Part shown: in pieces, positions 17,291 to 25,745 of the stretch
Position numbering within the stretch: position 1 is the stretch's first letter
Layout of the letters: every line of letters begins with the position of its first letter
From: Candidatus Zixiibacteriota bacterium
GTDB lineage: Bacteria > Zixibacteria > MSB-5A5 > GN15 > FEB-12
Length of the DNA: 64,000 bases
Assembly (NCBI GenBank): GCA_022571845.1
Contig: JACZXB010000003.1
Span: 62,001 to 126,000 of the forward strand
Direction of reading: 5' to 3'
Translations under genes and position numbers: made by a program
Notes under the pieces: generated by a model
Database searches by the model: none
Told to the model about the DNA's origin: nothing
What the model saw: the letters and a program-made list of their open reading frames with translations, nothing else

Positions 17291-18532
17291 ATGTCAACAG
17301 TCCTCCCATTCAAAGGCCTGAGACCAAAATCGGACTTTGCCTCTCAGATTGCAGCCCCCCCCTACGATGTTCTCAGCAGCGCTGAAGCCAGAACCCTGGT
17401 CAAAGAAAACCGGCTGTCGTTTTTGAGAGTGAATAAACCCGAAGTAGATTTCCCGCCCGAACAGTCCGCCTATACTAATGAAGTTTACAACTCCGGCAAG
17501 AAAGTTCTCGAAAGTATGATCTCTGCAGGACAGTTAGTCAAAGATAGCAAGCCGGGTTTTTACCTCTATCAACTTAACTGGCTGGCGAAATCTCAGACCG
17601 GATTGGTCTGCCTTTGCTCAATCAACGAATACGAAAACGGCTTCATCAAAAAGCACGAACTGACCCGTCCGCAAAAGGTAAACGACCGGGCAGATCATAT
17701 GGTTGCTCTTAACGCCCAGGTGGGACCGGTAATGATGACACTTAAACCAAATCAAGAGATCAACCGGCTTTTCGACAAGCTGACTGAGAGCGGCGCCGAA
17801 ATAGATTTTGAAGCAGATGATTCTGTCAGGCACAGAATTTGGGTTATAAGTGACGATGAGAGTATCGGTAAACTTAAAGCGGCTTTTGAACCGGTAGATT
17901 TCCTGTACATTGCCGACGGACACCATCGTACCGAGTCAGCCGCCGAGGTCCGCCGTCGCTTAAAAGAGCAAAACCCGGCTCACCATGGCAGCGAGCCATA
18001 CAACTATTTTCTTTCAGTAATCTTTCCCTCAGACCAGATGCGAATACTCTCCTATAACCGGGTGGTGACTGATTTGGGGGAGCTGTCTCTTGAGGAATTG
18101 CTCAAAAAAGCTGAAGAGAATTTCATAATCGAGAAATCCTACAGTCCTTTTGAACCGCTGACTAATAAAGAATTTGGAATTTATTCGCACGGAAAGTGGT
18201 ATAAGCTGACTGCGCGAGACGGAATTTTTGATGATAGTAGCTCCACCGCCTCTATTGGCTCGGCAATTCTCGAAAGCTGTTTTCTAAAAACCTATTTGAA
18301 AATTGAAGATGTTCAAAAAGACCCCCGCCTTGATTTTGTCGGGGGGATTAGAGGACTCGCAGAGCTTGAGCGGCTGGTAGATTCCGGCAAGTTTGAAATT
18401 GCCTTTTCGGTTTCAGCGGTGACAGTCGGGCAATTGCTGGAGGTAGCCGATGCCAACCAGATAATGCCGCCCAAATCTACCTGGTTTGAACCGAAACTTA
18501 GAAGCGGGCTTTTGTCCCACACTTTTGATTAA
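17291..18532 (+). CDS. DUF1015 family protein
   Basis: 413 residues from the chosen ATG. Family features: PFKGLRP at the start, IAAPPYDVLSSAEAR, FIKKHELTRPQKVNDR, FLYIADGHHRTESAAEVRR, and YNYFLSVIFPSDQMRIL. DUF1015 proteins are widespread and often sit beside serA/serC; a link to serine metabolism (a SerK-like kinase activity has been discussed for related ParB-fold proteins) is possible but unproven. An ATG at 17246 is in frame, but AGGCAGG at 17276-17282 points to 17291. It is the first gene of a three-gene operon, 18 nt before serA. Confidence 0.85.
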   Translation: MSTVLPFKGLRPKSDFASQIAAPPYDVLSSAEARTLVKENRLSFLRVNKPEVDFPPEQSAYTNEVYNSGKKVLESMISAGQLVKDSKPGFYLYQLNWLAKSQTGLVCLCSINEYENGFIKKHELTRPQKVNDRADHMVALNAQVGPVMMTLKPNQEINRLFDKLTESGAEIDFEADDSVRHRIWVISDDESIGKLKAAFEPVDFLYIADGHHRTESAAEVRRRLKEQNPAHHGSEPYNYFLSVIFPSDQMRILSYNRVVTDLGELSLEELLKKAEENFIIEKSYSPFEPLTNKEFGIYSHGKWYKLTARDGIFDDSSSTASIGSAILESCFLKTYLKIEDVQKDPRLDFVGGIRGLAELERLVDSGKFEIAFSVSAVTVGQLLEVADANQIMPPKSTWFEPKLRSGLLSHTFD

Positions 18533-18550
18533 ATTAGGAGCTTCAGAAAA

Positions 18551-19429
18551 ATGTTGATTTTGATATCCGATGCTTTTGACAAGACGCTGCCCGACAAACT
18601 GACAAAATACGGCGAAGTGACCGATGACAGGAATCGCCTGCCCGAAGCAGAAATCGTATTAGTCCGCAGCAAAACCAAAGTGACCAAAGAATACATGGAC
18701 CGGGCGGGAAATCTAAAAATGATAATCCGCGGCGGCGTCGGGCTTGATAATATTGACATGGAGTACGCCAAGCAAAAAGGCATAGCCGTTCACAATACTG
18801 CCGATGCTTCCACGATAGCAGTTGCCGAGCTGACTTTTGCGCTGATGATAGCCATGCCCAACCAGTTAGTAAGAGCGCAGCAGTCAATGGCCGAGGGGAA
18901 GTGGATAAAAAATGAGCTGACCCGCACAGAGCTGATGGGCAAGACGCTGGGTATTTTGGGCATGGGCCGTATCGGCACCGCCTTAGCTGTTCGCGCCAGA
19001 GCTTTCCGGATGAACATTTTATGCTGGAGGCCGAACGTTTACTTTTCAGACTTTGCAGTTATCAGAAATCATTTAGAAGAAGTATTGGCGGAGTCGGACT
19101 ATATTTCCCTGCATATGCCGCTGGTAGATTCTACCCGCGGCATAATTAATAAGAAAGCTCTGGCCTCTGTTAAAAAGGGCGCCTATATGATTAACACCGG
19201 CCGGGGACAGTGCGTGGTCGAAGAAGATATAGCGGCAGCACTCACAGACGGCAGACTGGCCGGCTATGCCAGCGATGTCTGGTATTCTGACCCGCCCGAA
19301 AACTCGCCGCTGGCAAGCGCCCCCAACGTGCTGATGACCCCCCATATAGGAGCCAGCTCTACTGAAAACATGCAGCGGATTGGAGAAATAATCGAAAAAA
19401 TTATTCAGGATTATACTGAGCACCATTAA
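18551..19429 (+). CDS. serA: D-3-phosphoglycerate dehydrogenase-type 2-hydroxyacid dehydrogenase
   Basis: 292 residues, the short form without ACT domain. Oxidises 3-phosphoglycerate to 3-phosphohydroxypyruvate with NAD+, the first step of serine synthesis. NAD-binding GILGMGRIG at 134-142. Substrate/catalytic positions are visible as NTGRG (Arg ~218) and TPHIGAS (His ~265). The usual acidic residue region reads DVWYSDPPE, with Asp where many relatives have Glu. GGVGLDNIDM near residue 61 is the typical SerA substrate loop. Between DUF1015 and serC, which supports SerA over a generic dehydrogenase. The short length implies no serine feedback through an ACT domain. Confidence 0.88.
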   Translation: MLILISDAFDKTLPDKLTKYGEVTDDRNRLPEAEIVLVRSKTKVTKEYMDRAGNLKMIIRGGVGLDNIDMEYAKQKGIAVHNTADASTIAVAELTFALMIAMPNQLVRAQQSMAEGKWIKNELTRTELMGKTLGILGMGRIGTALAVRARAFRMNILCWRPNVYFSDFAVIRNHLEEVLAESDYISLHMPLVDSTRGIINKKALASVKKGAYMINTGRGQCVVEEDIAAALTDGRLAGYASDVWYSDPPENSPLASAPNVLMTPHIGASSTENMQRIGEIIEKIIQDYTEHH

Positions 19430-19451
19430 CTAAAAAAGTAGCAAACAAAAA

Positions 19452-20534
19452 ATGTCAGAGAGAATTTATAATTTTAATGCCGGCCCGGCCACACTTCCAC
19501 TTGAAGTCTTAAGCAAAGCTCAGAGCGAACTCTTAAATTACAAAAACAGCGGCATGTCGGTCATGGAAATTTCACACCGTTCCAAAGACTACGAAGAAAT
19601 TAACAACAAAGCTATCGGATTTTTCAAAGAGCTGATGGGACTTGACGACAGTTATAAAGTCATGTTTATGGGCGGCGGGGCTTCGTCACAGTTTGCTCTT
19701 ATGCCTATGAACTTTTTAGCCGCTGATAAAACTGCCGCCTATATTGACACCGGCGCTTGGTCTGAAAAAGCAATCAATGAAGCGCAGAAGTTCGGCAGCA
19801 TTCATCTGGCCGGTTCTTCAAAAGAAAAAAATTACAGAGCTATTCCCAATATTGATTCTCTTGAAATTCCGGACAAAGCTGAGTACCTGCATCTAACCTC
19901 GAACAATACCATCTTCGGCAGCCAGTGGCAAAGCTATCCAAGTACTAATCTCCCGCTTTTCTGTGATATGTCATCGGATATTTTGTCTCGAAAACTCAAC
20001 TACACTGATTTTAGTTTTATATACGCCGGCTCCCAGAAAAACCTCGGACCGGCCGGTGTAACAATTGTCATTGCAAAAAACAGTCTGCTTGAAAAATGCA
20101 ACAGCGACATTCCCCTGATATTTAATTACAACACGCACGCCAGAGCGAATTCGCTTTATAACACCCCGCCGGTTTTTCCTATCTATATGGTCATGCTTGT
20201 TTTAGAATGGATAAAAGATAAGGGCGGCTTAGAAGCTGTCGAAAAAGAAAACGCCGCCAAAAAAGATTGCATCTACGGACTAATGGATGACAACTCAGAT
20301 TTCTATCGCGGTATTGTCGAAAAAGAGAGCCGCAGCTGGATGAATATTACAATGCGATTGCCATCAGAAGATCTTGAAAGCAAGTTCATTACAGAAGCCA
20401 AAGCAGCAGGATTTGGGGGTCTCAAAGGTCATCGCTCGGTTGGCGGAGTCCGTGTTTCGCTGTACAATGCCATGCCGCTGGTGGGCGCCGAAAAACTGGC
20501 CGAGTTTATGCTGGGGTTTAAGAAAAGGAACTGA
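19452..20534 (+). CDS. serC: Phosphoserine aminotransferase
   Basis: 360 residues. PLP enzyme converting phosphohydroxypyruvate plus glutamate to phosphoserine. NFNAGPATLP opens the protein, as in SerC. MGGGASSQFAL holds phosphate contacts, and YAGSQKNLGPAG contains the PLP-binding lysine. GLKGHRSVGGVRVSLYNA closes the active site with the conserved His-Arg pair. 22 nt after serA; end of the operon. No serB is present in the window. Confidence 0.96.
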   Translation: MSERIYNFNAGPATLPLEVLSKAQSELLNYKNSGMSVMEISHRSKDYEEINNKAIGFFKELMGLDDSYKVMFMGGGASSQFALMPMNFLAADKTAAYIDTGAWSEKAINEAQKFGSIHLAGSSKEKNYRAIPNIDSLEIPDKAEYLHLTSNNTIFGSQWQSYPSTNLPLFCDMSSDILSRKLNYTDFSFIYAGSQKNLGPAGVTIVIAKNSLLEKCNSDIPLIFNYNTHARANSLYNTPPVFPIYMVMLVLEWIKDKGGLEAVEKENAAKKDCIYGLMDDNSDFYRGIVEKESRSWMNITMRLPSEDLESKFITEAKAAGFGGLKGHRSVGGVRVSLYNAMPLVGAEKLAEFMLGFKKRN

Positions 20535-20543
20535 TGTATCGGA

Positions 20544-20649
20544 TTTGTCATGGCGAGTCTCGACTTTGTCGGGACGGGACAATCTCTAATGTGAAGGCTA
20601 ACGAGATTGCTTCGTCGCCCCGACTGTGTCGGGACTCCTCGCAATGACG
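20544..20649. repeat. Intergenic inverted repeat (GAGATTGC...GCAATGAC type)
   Basis: Contains ATGGCGAGTC-TCGAC...GTCGGGACGGGACAATCTC and GAGATTGCTTCGTCGCCCCGAC-TGTG-TCGGGACTCCTCGCAATGAC, a nested palindromic element directly after serC. Its CCCGAC/GTCGGG core also appears inside the tRNA-Asp remnant at 58809-58828. Confidence 0.65.
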
Positions 20650-20706
20650 GTGTAGGGGAATGTTTTACTTGAGCCGGTCGAACGGGGGCGGCTGCCGATA
20701 GTTTGA

Positions 20707-21042
20707 TTACTCATGTACCGGTACTAATGCATCCTTTGCAAAAAGTTGCACGGCCTCCTGGTCGAACAGGACTATCATTGAGTAGACGCCGATGGCGGTG
20801 CCATGAGGAAACGTAAATAGATTCAAAATGGACATGACTATGCCAAGTATACGTGCCCAGGGTCTGCACTTAATCAGTCCGACACCAGCGATCAGACCGG
20901 GGATGGAGAATGCCGCGATTGCTATGGGGAGAAAGACGGCACCGAATTTCGTCCAGAAAAAAATTGCAAAGCCGATTGTAGTCATATTAAGGGCAATATG
21001 GAGCCAGCCCACTCTGGTTATATGTTTTGGGAAATTTTGCAT
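20707..21042 (-). CDS. Small multi-pass membrane protein
   Basis: 111 residues with three or four hydrophobic helices (HIALNMTTIGFAIFFW, FLPIAIAAFSIPGLIAGVGL, ILGIVMSILNLFTFPHGTAI) and short polar loops (KCRPWAR). The pattern resembles small DUF4064/YrhK-like membrane proteins, but I cannot name a family. A single gene between repeat-containing gaps. Confidence 0.6.
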   Translation of the reverse strand: MQNFPKHITRVGWLHIALNMTTIGFAIFFWTKFGAVFLPIAIAAFSIPGLIAGVGLIKCRPWARILGIVMSILNLFTFPHGTAIGVYSMIVLFDQEAVQLFAKDALVPVHE

Positions 21043-21168
21043 CGATTGTTTCCCTTCAAAGTTTTTGGTGCTAATTTATGGATATAATTAAGAAATACTC
21101 TTTGGCATAGTCAATTGTTTTTCGAGGTCCGCCCATCACGGTGGGTAGCCAACTGCCTTTGACAGTAA

Positions 21169-22065
21169 CTAATATAATCTAATCGCCTCTCTAATCCCCT
21201 CTTTCAAACTATACTGCGCTTTCCAGTTAAGTGCTTTTTCTGCTAAGGTCATGTCGGCTTGTGTGTCACTTTGGTAGGTAGCTCGGTCATAAGGCATTTT
21301 GAAATACTCCGGCTCTGAATTCGTGCCCATGACATCGTTTAAGACAGCTACCAGTTCATTAAAGGAAGTCGCCACACCCGTACCCACGTTGTAGATTCCG
21401 CTTTCGGCATCAGCCGCCTTGATAGTCGCTGCCACAACATCTTTGACATAAATATGATCACGTTTCTGCTGGCCATAATTAAAGAGCCGCGGATTTTTGC
21501 CCTCTATCATTTGATTATAAAGGAGATAAATCATCGAGGCTGCTTTACCTTTGTTTTGTTCACCCGGACCGAAAACGTTAAAATAGCGCAGGCCTACTAT
21601 CTGCATTTTGTCAAAAAGCTTTTCAGCCATAAAGTCCATCTCAAGTTTTGATTTACCATAGACTGAAATTATTTCTTTTTCCTGCGATTCTTTCATCGGT
21701 ACCGGGCCGTTGCCGTAGAGATTGGCAGTAGAAGCATAAACAAGTTTAGCATCATGTTTTCTTGCCAGTTCAATGATATGCTCAAAACCCTGAGTGTTAG
21801 CTCGCATCATTTCGTCGTCATCTTTGAATCTGGGGTCGGTAATAGCTGCCTGATGAATTATCAGATCTATCTTCCGGTTCAGCTCAAACGGCCGGGAAAT
21901 ATCGAGTTTGAGAAACTCGCCATTGAAACCTTTTAGATTACTCATAGCGCCCGACATCAGATTATCGGCAATAATAACCTCATGCCCGTTAGCTTGAAGC
22001 TCCAGGGCGATATTGGAGCCGATAAATCCGGCACCGCCGGTAACAAGACACTTGAGTTTATTCAT
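21169..22065 (-). CDS. NAD-dependent epimerase/SDR, HldD-like
   Basis: 298-residue extended short-chain dehydrogenase. TGGAGFIGSNIALEL (8-22) binds NAD(P). ASTANLYG and the catalytic SVYGKSK (Tyr-x3-Lys) are present. NVFGPGEQNKGKAASMIY and RDHIYVKDVV strongly resemble ADP-L-glycero-D-manno-heptose 6-epimerase (HldD), which acts in LPS core synthesis. The protein is slightly shorter than classical HldD (~310), and it lies divergent from the serine-palmitoyltransferase-like gene, where an epimerase-type reductase of ceramide synthesis (CerR-like) could also be expected. I call the fold with confidence and the substrate only tentatively. Confidence 0.85.
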   Translation of the reverse strand: MNKLKCLVTGGAGFIGSNIALELQANGHEVIIADNLMSGAMSNLKGFNGEFLKLDISRPFELNRKIDLIIHQAAITDPRFKDDDEMMRANTQGFEHIIELARKHDAKLVYASTANLYGNGPVPMKESQEKEIISVYGKSKLEMDFMAEKLFDKMQIVGLRYFNVFGPGEQNKGKAASMIYLLYNQMIEGKNPRLFNYGQQKRDHIYVKDVVAATIKAADAESGIYNVGTGVATSFNELVAVLNDVMGTNSEPEYFKMPYDRATYQSDTQADMTLAEKALNWKAQYSLKEGIREAIRLY

Positions 22066-22327
22066 TTAGAAATTCCATAGAACAGAGCCGAAGATACTCA
22101 TTCGAAGTGCCTCTGTCACCATCACATTGCGGGCAGCTTGGTTTGAGCGTCTGTTTCCTGAAGAGGTTCAAAATATTCAGTAACCTCATCAGAGAGGCTA
22201 TATTACAAGCTTGGCAGAGCGTTTCAATACTTTCTAATCTTTCTAATTCCTTGACAATTAAGCCAAAAATAGGTTGTTTTGCAGCGGTGAATTATATCCC
22301 TGTTACAATGATGTTAGGAGCAAACAG

Positions 22328-23554
22328 TTGCAGCCACAAGAAAAGACCGCGGTAACTATTTCAGACCTGTTCGAAAAAGCCTATAAATTTACCGCCGCTC
22401 GAGAGGTAATGGCATTAGGCATTTATCCCTATTTTCACCCGGTTCAATCTGCACTTGGCAATGAAGTTGTAATAGACGGCAAGAACTGCATTATGGTCGG
22501 CTCAAATAACTATCTGGGCTTAGTTGATCACCCCAAAGTCAAAGAAGCTGCCGCCAAGGCATCTATGAAATATGGCTCCGGTTGTACCGGCTCCCGTTTT
22601 TTAAATGGTACTCTCGATCTGCATCTGGAACTCGAAGACCGCCTGGCGAAATTTATGAAAAAAGAGAAAGTGCTGGTCTTCTCAACCGGATTCCAGACAA
22701 ATCTGGGTGTTATCTCCTGTCTGGTTGGCAAAAGCGATGTTGCTCTGATAGATCGTCAGGACCATGCCTGTATAGTCGACGGCTGCCGTTTGTCGTACGG
22801 GAAAACTCATAAATTTGCTCATAATGACATAACTGACCTGGAGCGGGTCTGTAACAATCTGCGCAACAACGGCCATCGCGCCGGAATTTTAATAATTGTC
22901 GATGGCGTTTTCTCAATGGAGGGAGACATCATCAATCTGCCGGATTTGGTCAAGGTAGCAGAGAAGTTCGATGCCCGCGTTATGGTTGACGACGCTCATG
23001 CTGTCGGCGTTTTGGGCGAACATGGCGCCGGAACCGCCGAACATTTTAAGCTGACCGACAAGGTAGATTTGACAATGGCCACTTTTTCCAAGTCGTTTGC
23101 ATCACTCGGCGGCTTTGTGGCAGGCGACAGCGACATTATTCACTTCATACAGCATAGCGCCCGCTCGCTTATTTTTTCTGCTTCTATTCCCCCGGCCAAT
23201 GCCGCCGCCGCTTTAGCTGCTCTGGACATTATGGAAAGCGAGCCTGAACGTCGCGAAAACTTGTGGAAAAACGCCAGACGAATGAAAAAAGAATTTGACA
23301 GCCTCGGCTTTGATACCGGAGCTTCGGAAACTCCGATAATACCGATAGTTGTCGGTGAAGATCTTGAAGCCTTCGAATTTTGGAAAGATCTCTTTGACAA
23401 CGGCATTTTCACCAATCCGGTAGTTTCTCCGGCGGTACCTGCGGGACAGTCAATGATTAGAACATCATACACCGCCACCCACACCAAGGAACACCTCGAC
23501 CGGGTAGTCGAAATCATGGCCAGGGTCGGCAAGAAGCGCGGTCTGATTTCTTAA
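22328..23554 (+). CDS. Alpha-oxoamine synthase, serine-palmitoyltransferase-like
   Basis: 408 residues. PLP enzyme condensing an amino acid with an acyl-CoA. MALGIYPYFHPVQS, the VIDGKNCIMVGSNNYLGL region and YGSGCTGSRFLNGTLD match the bacterial serine palmitoyltransferase branch better than BioF or Kbl. VDDAHAVGVLGEHGAG and TFSKSFASLGG (PLP lysine) are the catalytic segments. The product would be 3-ketosphinganine. Start: TTG at 22328, 7 nt after AGGAG; the frame stays open upstream to a TTG at 22274 that lacks a ribosome site. Followed after 10 nt by a GNAT acyltransferase. BioF cannot be excluded, but no other biotin gene is near. Confidence 0.88.
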   Translation: MQPQEKTAVTISDLFEKAYKFTAAREVMALGIYPYFHPVQSALGNEVVIDGKNCIMVGSNNYLGLVDHPKVKEAAAKASMKYGSGCTGSRFLNGTLDLHLELEDRLAKFMKKEKVLVFSTGFQTNLGVISCLVGKSDVALIDRQDHACIVDGCRLSYGKTHKFAHNDITDLERVCNNLRNNGHRAGILIIVDGVFSMEGDIINLPDLVKVAEKFDARVMVDDAHAVGVLGEHGAGTAEHFKLTDKVDLTMATFSKSFASLGGFVAGDSDIIHFIQHSARSLIFSASIPPANAAAALAALDIMESEPERRENLWKNARRMKKEFDSLGFDTGASETPIIPIVVGEDLEAFEFWKDLFDNGIFTNPVVSPAVPAGQSMIRTSYTATHTKEHLDRVVEIMARVGKKRGLIS

Positions 23555-23564
23555 AGAAATTACC

Positions 23565-24692
23565 ATGGCGGCAATTGATATTGTTGAAATAAGGTCTTCG
23601 TCTCAATTAAAGAAATTCATCAAGTATCCCAATAAGCTTTACAAAGACGACCCAAACTACGTAACTCCGCTCATCTCTGAACGATTAGAGTTTTTGGACA
23701 AAAAGAAAAATCCATTTTTTCAGACTGCTAATTCAAGAGAGTATCTGGCTTACCGTGATAGTCAGATTGTCGGACGCATAGGTACCTGTATTAATTACGC
23801 CCACAATGAACACCACCTGGAAAAAGCAGGATTCTTTGGATTTTTTGACTGTCCCGATGATTACGAAATAGCCTCAATGATGCTGCGGGTGGCCATGATC
23901 AATCTAAAAAAAGATGGCGTCGAGAAAATGATCGGCCCTGTTTCATATTCCACCAATCACGAATGCGGATTTTTGGTAGACGGTTTTGATTTGCCCCCAA
24001 AAGTTATGATGACCTACAATCAGCCATATCTGCCCAAACTTTGTGAAAAATTCGGATTCAAGAAAGCTATGGACCTGTTCGCTTATCGCATCACCAAAGA
24101 GATGCCGGTACCTGAACGGATTGACAAAATAGTAGGCAAGATCCTCTCAAGAGTAGGCGCTACTGTTCGAAACGTTGATATGTCCCGCTTTGACGACGAA
24201 ATTAGCAGCATTCATCAAATCTACAATACGGCCTGGGAAGATAACTGGGGCTTTGTACCAATGACTAAAGCAGAATTTTTTTACACCGGCAAAAATCTAA
24301 AGCAAATAATCGACCCCCGGGCGGCGCTCATAATCGAAGTAGACAAAAAACCTATTGCCTTTGTGCTGGCTCTGCCGGATATAAATCAGGCCTTGATTAA
24401 ACTCAAAGGCAAACTGCTGCCGTTCGGACTGCTGAAACTTCTCTGGCATACAAAAGTCCGCAACAAGGTTAACAGCCTGAGAGTTATAACGTTGGGTGTC
24501 GTCCCCGAATTCAGAGGGCGCGGCCTTGACATGGTGCTTTATGCCTTGATTTACAAGAACGGAGAGGACGCTGGTTACCAATGGGCTGAGATGTCCTGGA
24601 TTCTTGAGACAAACAAAGCGATGAACAGCGCTATCGGCCGGATGGGCGCCGAGCTTTATAAAACTTATCGCATTCTGGAAATGAAGATTTAA
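23565..24692 (+). CDS. GNAT-fold acyltransferase partnered with the palmitoyltransferase
   Basis: 375 residues. The C-terminal half carries an acyl-CoA N-acyltransferase (GNAT) core: LRVITLGVVPEFRGRGLDMVLY is the CoA pyrophosphate-binding motif (compare Q/RxxGxG/A). N-terminal markers are YPNKLYKDDPNYVTPL and EYLAYRDSQIVGRIG. GPVSYSTNHECGFLVDGF sits in the middle. Proteins of this type commonly sit beside serine palmitoyltransferase genes. An N-acyl transfer to sphinganine (ceramide synthase-like) is a reasonable hypothesis but is not proven by sequence. Probably cotranscribed with the preceding gene. Its last 4 nt overlap the macro-domain gene on the other strand. Confidence 0.82.
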   Translation: MAAIDIVEIRSSSQLKKFIKYPNKLYKDDPNYVTPLISERLEFLDKKKNPFFQTANSREYLAYRDSQIVGRIGTCINYAHNEHHLEKAGFFGFFDCPDDYEIASMMLRVAMINLKKDGVEKMIGPVSYSTNHECGFLVDGFDLPPKVMMTYNQPYLPKLCEKFGFKKAMDLFAYRITKEMPVPERIDKIVGKILSRVGATVRNVDMSRFDDEISSIHQIYNTAWEDNWGFVPMTKAEFFYTGKNLKQIIDPRAALIIEVDKKPIAFVLALPDINQALIKLKGKLLPFGLLKLLWHTKVRNKVNSLRVITLGVVPEFRGRGLDMVLYALIYKNGEDAGYQWAEMSWILETNKAMNSAIGRMGAELYKTYRILEMKI

Positions 24693-25219
24693 GGCTGCTG
24701 CTTAAGTTTATCCGAAAAACATTTGAAGCCGTAATCATCAAACAGACAAAACTGAACTCTCTTTATATTTTCTGAACGAGTTTCATAGCCGCGAGCGGCG
24801 GTGATCATAATATAAGCGCAAGCGGTCATTGGGAAACCTCCCACGCCGGTGCCAAAAGCCGGAAAGGCTACAGATTCAATTTTGTTTTTCTCAGCTATAA
24901 TTAAGCTGGCTATGGTTGACTGCCGGATATATTTGTCATTTGTCTTTAAGTCCTGTCCCATAACTGCCGCATGGATGACCATCTTAAAGGGCAGCTTTCC
25001 GGCGCCTGTAAAAATCGCCTCCCCCGGCATCCTGGCGCCCTGGTTGACGGCCTCTTCTTCGATAACATCGCCGCCGGCACTTTTTATGGCGCCCGCAACT
25101 CCTGAGCCCATCCAGAATTTATTGTTGGCGGCATTTACAATCGCCTGACAATCACACTTTGTAATATCTCCTAAAACGACTTCAATCTGATAGGGCACGG
25201 TTGATATATTTCCTTTCAA
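24689..25219 (-). CDS. Macro-domain ADP-ribose-binding protein
   Basis: 176 residues, a stand-alone macro domain. VVLGDITKCDCQAIVNAAN is the ADP-ribose adenine/distal-ribose loop; GSGVAGAI and FGTGVGGFP are the catalytic and phosphate loops. Such proteins hydrolyse O-acetyl-ADP-ribose or remove ADP-ribose from proteins. Last gene of a reverse-strand string; its start overlaps the PAP2 gene by 38 nt. Confidence 0.93.
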   Translation of the reverse strand: MKGNISTVPYQIEVVLGDITKCDCQAIVNAANNKFWMGSGVAGAIKSAGGDVIEEEAVNQGARMPGEAIFTGAGKLPFKMVIHAAVMGQDLKTNDKYIRQSTIASLIIAEKNKIESVAFPAFGTGVGGFPMTACAYIMITAARGYETRSENIKRVQFCLFDDYGFKCFSDKLKQQP

Positions 25220-25745
25220 ACTGCTTAAACAAGAGCATCAAAATCAGTCCGGCAGACAAACCCAGCAGAGCACCGGCCAAAATATCTCCCACAAAATGCA
25301 CTCCTACAAAGACCCGGCTGAAGGCAATAACAGACGCCAAAATAATAAGCGGAATCCTGACTTTCTCAAGCAGCAATCCGAATATAGCTGCCTGACCAAA
25401 AGCATTGGCGGCATGGCTTGACGGCATAGCAAAGCCCGCGCCGCAGTTGACCAGAAGATTTATGTTTTCCATTATCTGGCAGGGACGGGCGCGCTCCAAA
25501 AGCGGTTTAAAAAATTGGCTGGCGAGCTGGTCGGTGGCAGTCAGGGTTAAAATAGAAAAGAGAACTAACCATCTCAGTCGAACATCACCTTTCCATAAAA
25601 TCAAAATCATAGCCGAGCCATAACCGACCCGCAGCAGATTGTCGGAGGTAATAACAGGCATCAGAAAATTCGTAACAGGATTAGAAAGTGTCACGTTAAA
25701 AAAAAGAAACAGAATAGTGTCTATCTCGGCTAACCACTCAAGCAT
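25182..25745 (-). CDS. PAP2-family membrane phosphatase
   Basis: 187 residues with five or six transmembrane helices. The three PAP2 motifs are intact: KPLLERARP (KxxxxxxRP), PSSH and SRVFVGVHFVGD (SRxxxxxHxxxD). Dephosphorylates membrane lipids such as undecaprenyl pyrophosphate or phosphatidic acid at the outer face of the inner membrane. Its start overlaps the 3' end of the PfkB gene by 8 nt and its 3' end overlaps the macro gene, consistent with one operon. Confidence 0.93.
   Translation of the reverse strand: MLEWLAEIDTILFLFFNVTLSNPVTNFLMPVITSDNLLRVGYGSAMILILWKGDVRLRWLVLFSILTLTATDQLASQFFKPLLERARPCQIMENINLLVNCGAGFAMPSSHAANAFGQAAIFGLLLEKVRIPLIILASVIAFSRVFVGVHFVGDILAGALLGLSAGLILMLLFKQFERKYINRALSD

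Noticed and set aside
22058-22189. Reverse-strand 43-codon ORF (start MRLLNILNLF, with CPQC) overlapping the epimerase start by 8 nt
   Set aside because: It has a zinc-knuckle-like look and a coupled stop, but no ribosome site; the frame is open further upstream only from non-start codons. Not enough to call a gene.
22251-22280. TTGACA at 22251 as promoter of the palmitoyltransferase gene
   Set aside because: The -35 is perfect but nothing resembling a -10 lies 16-18 nt downstream.
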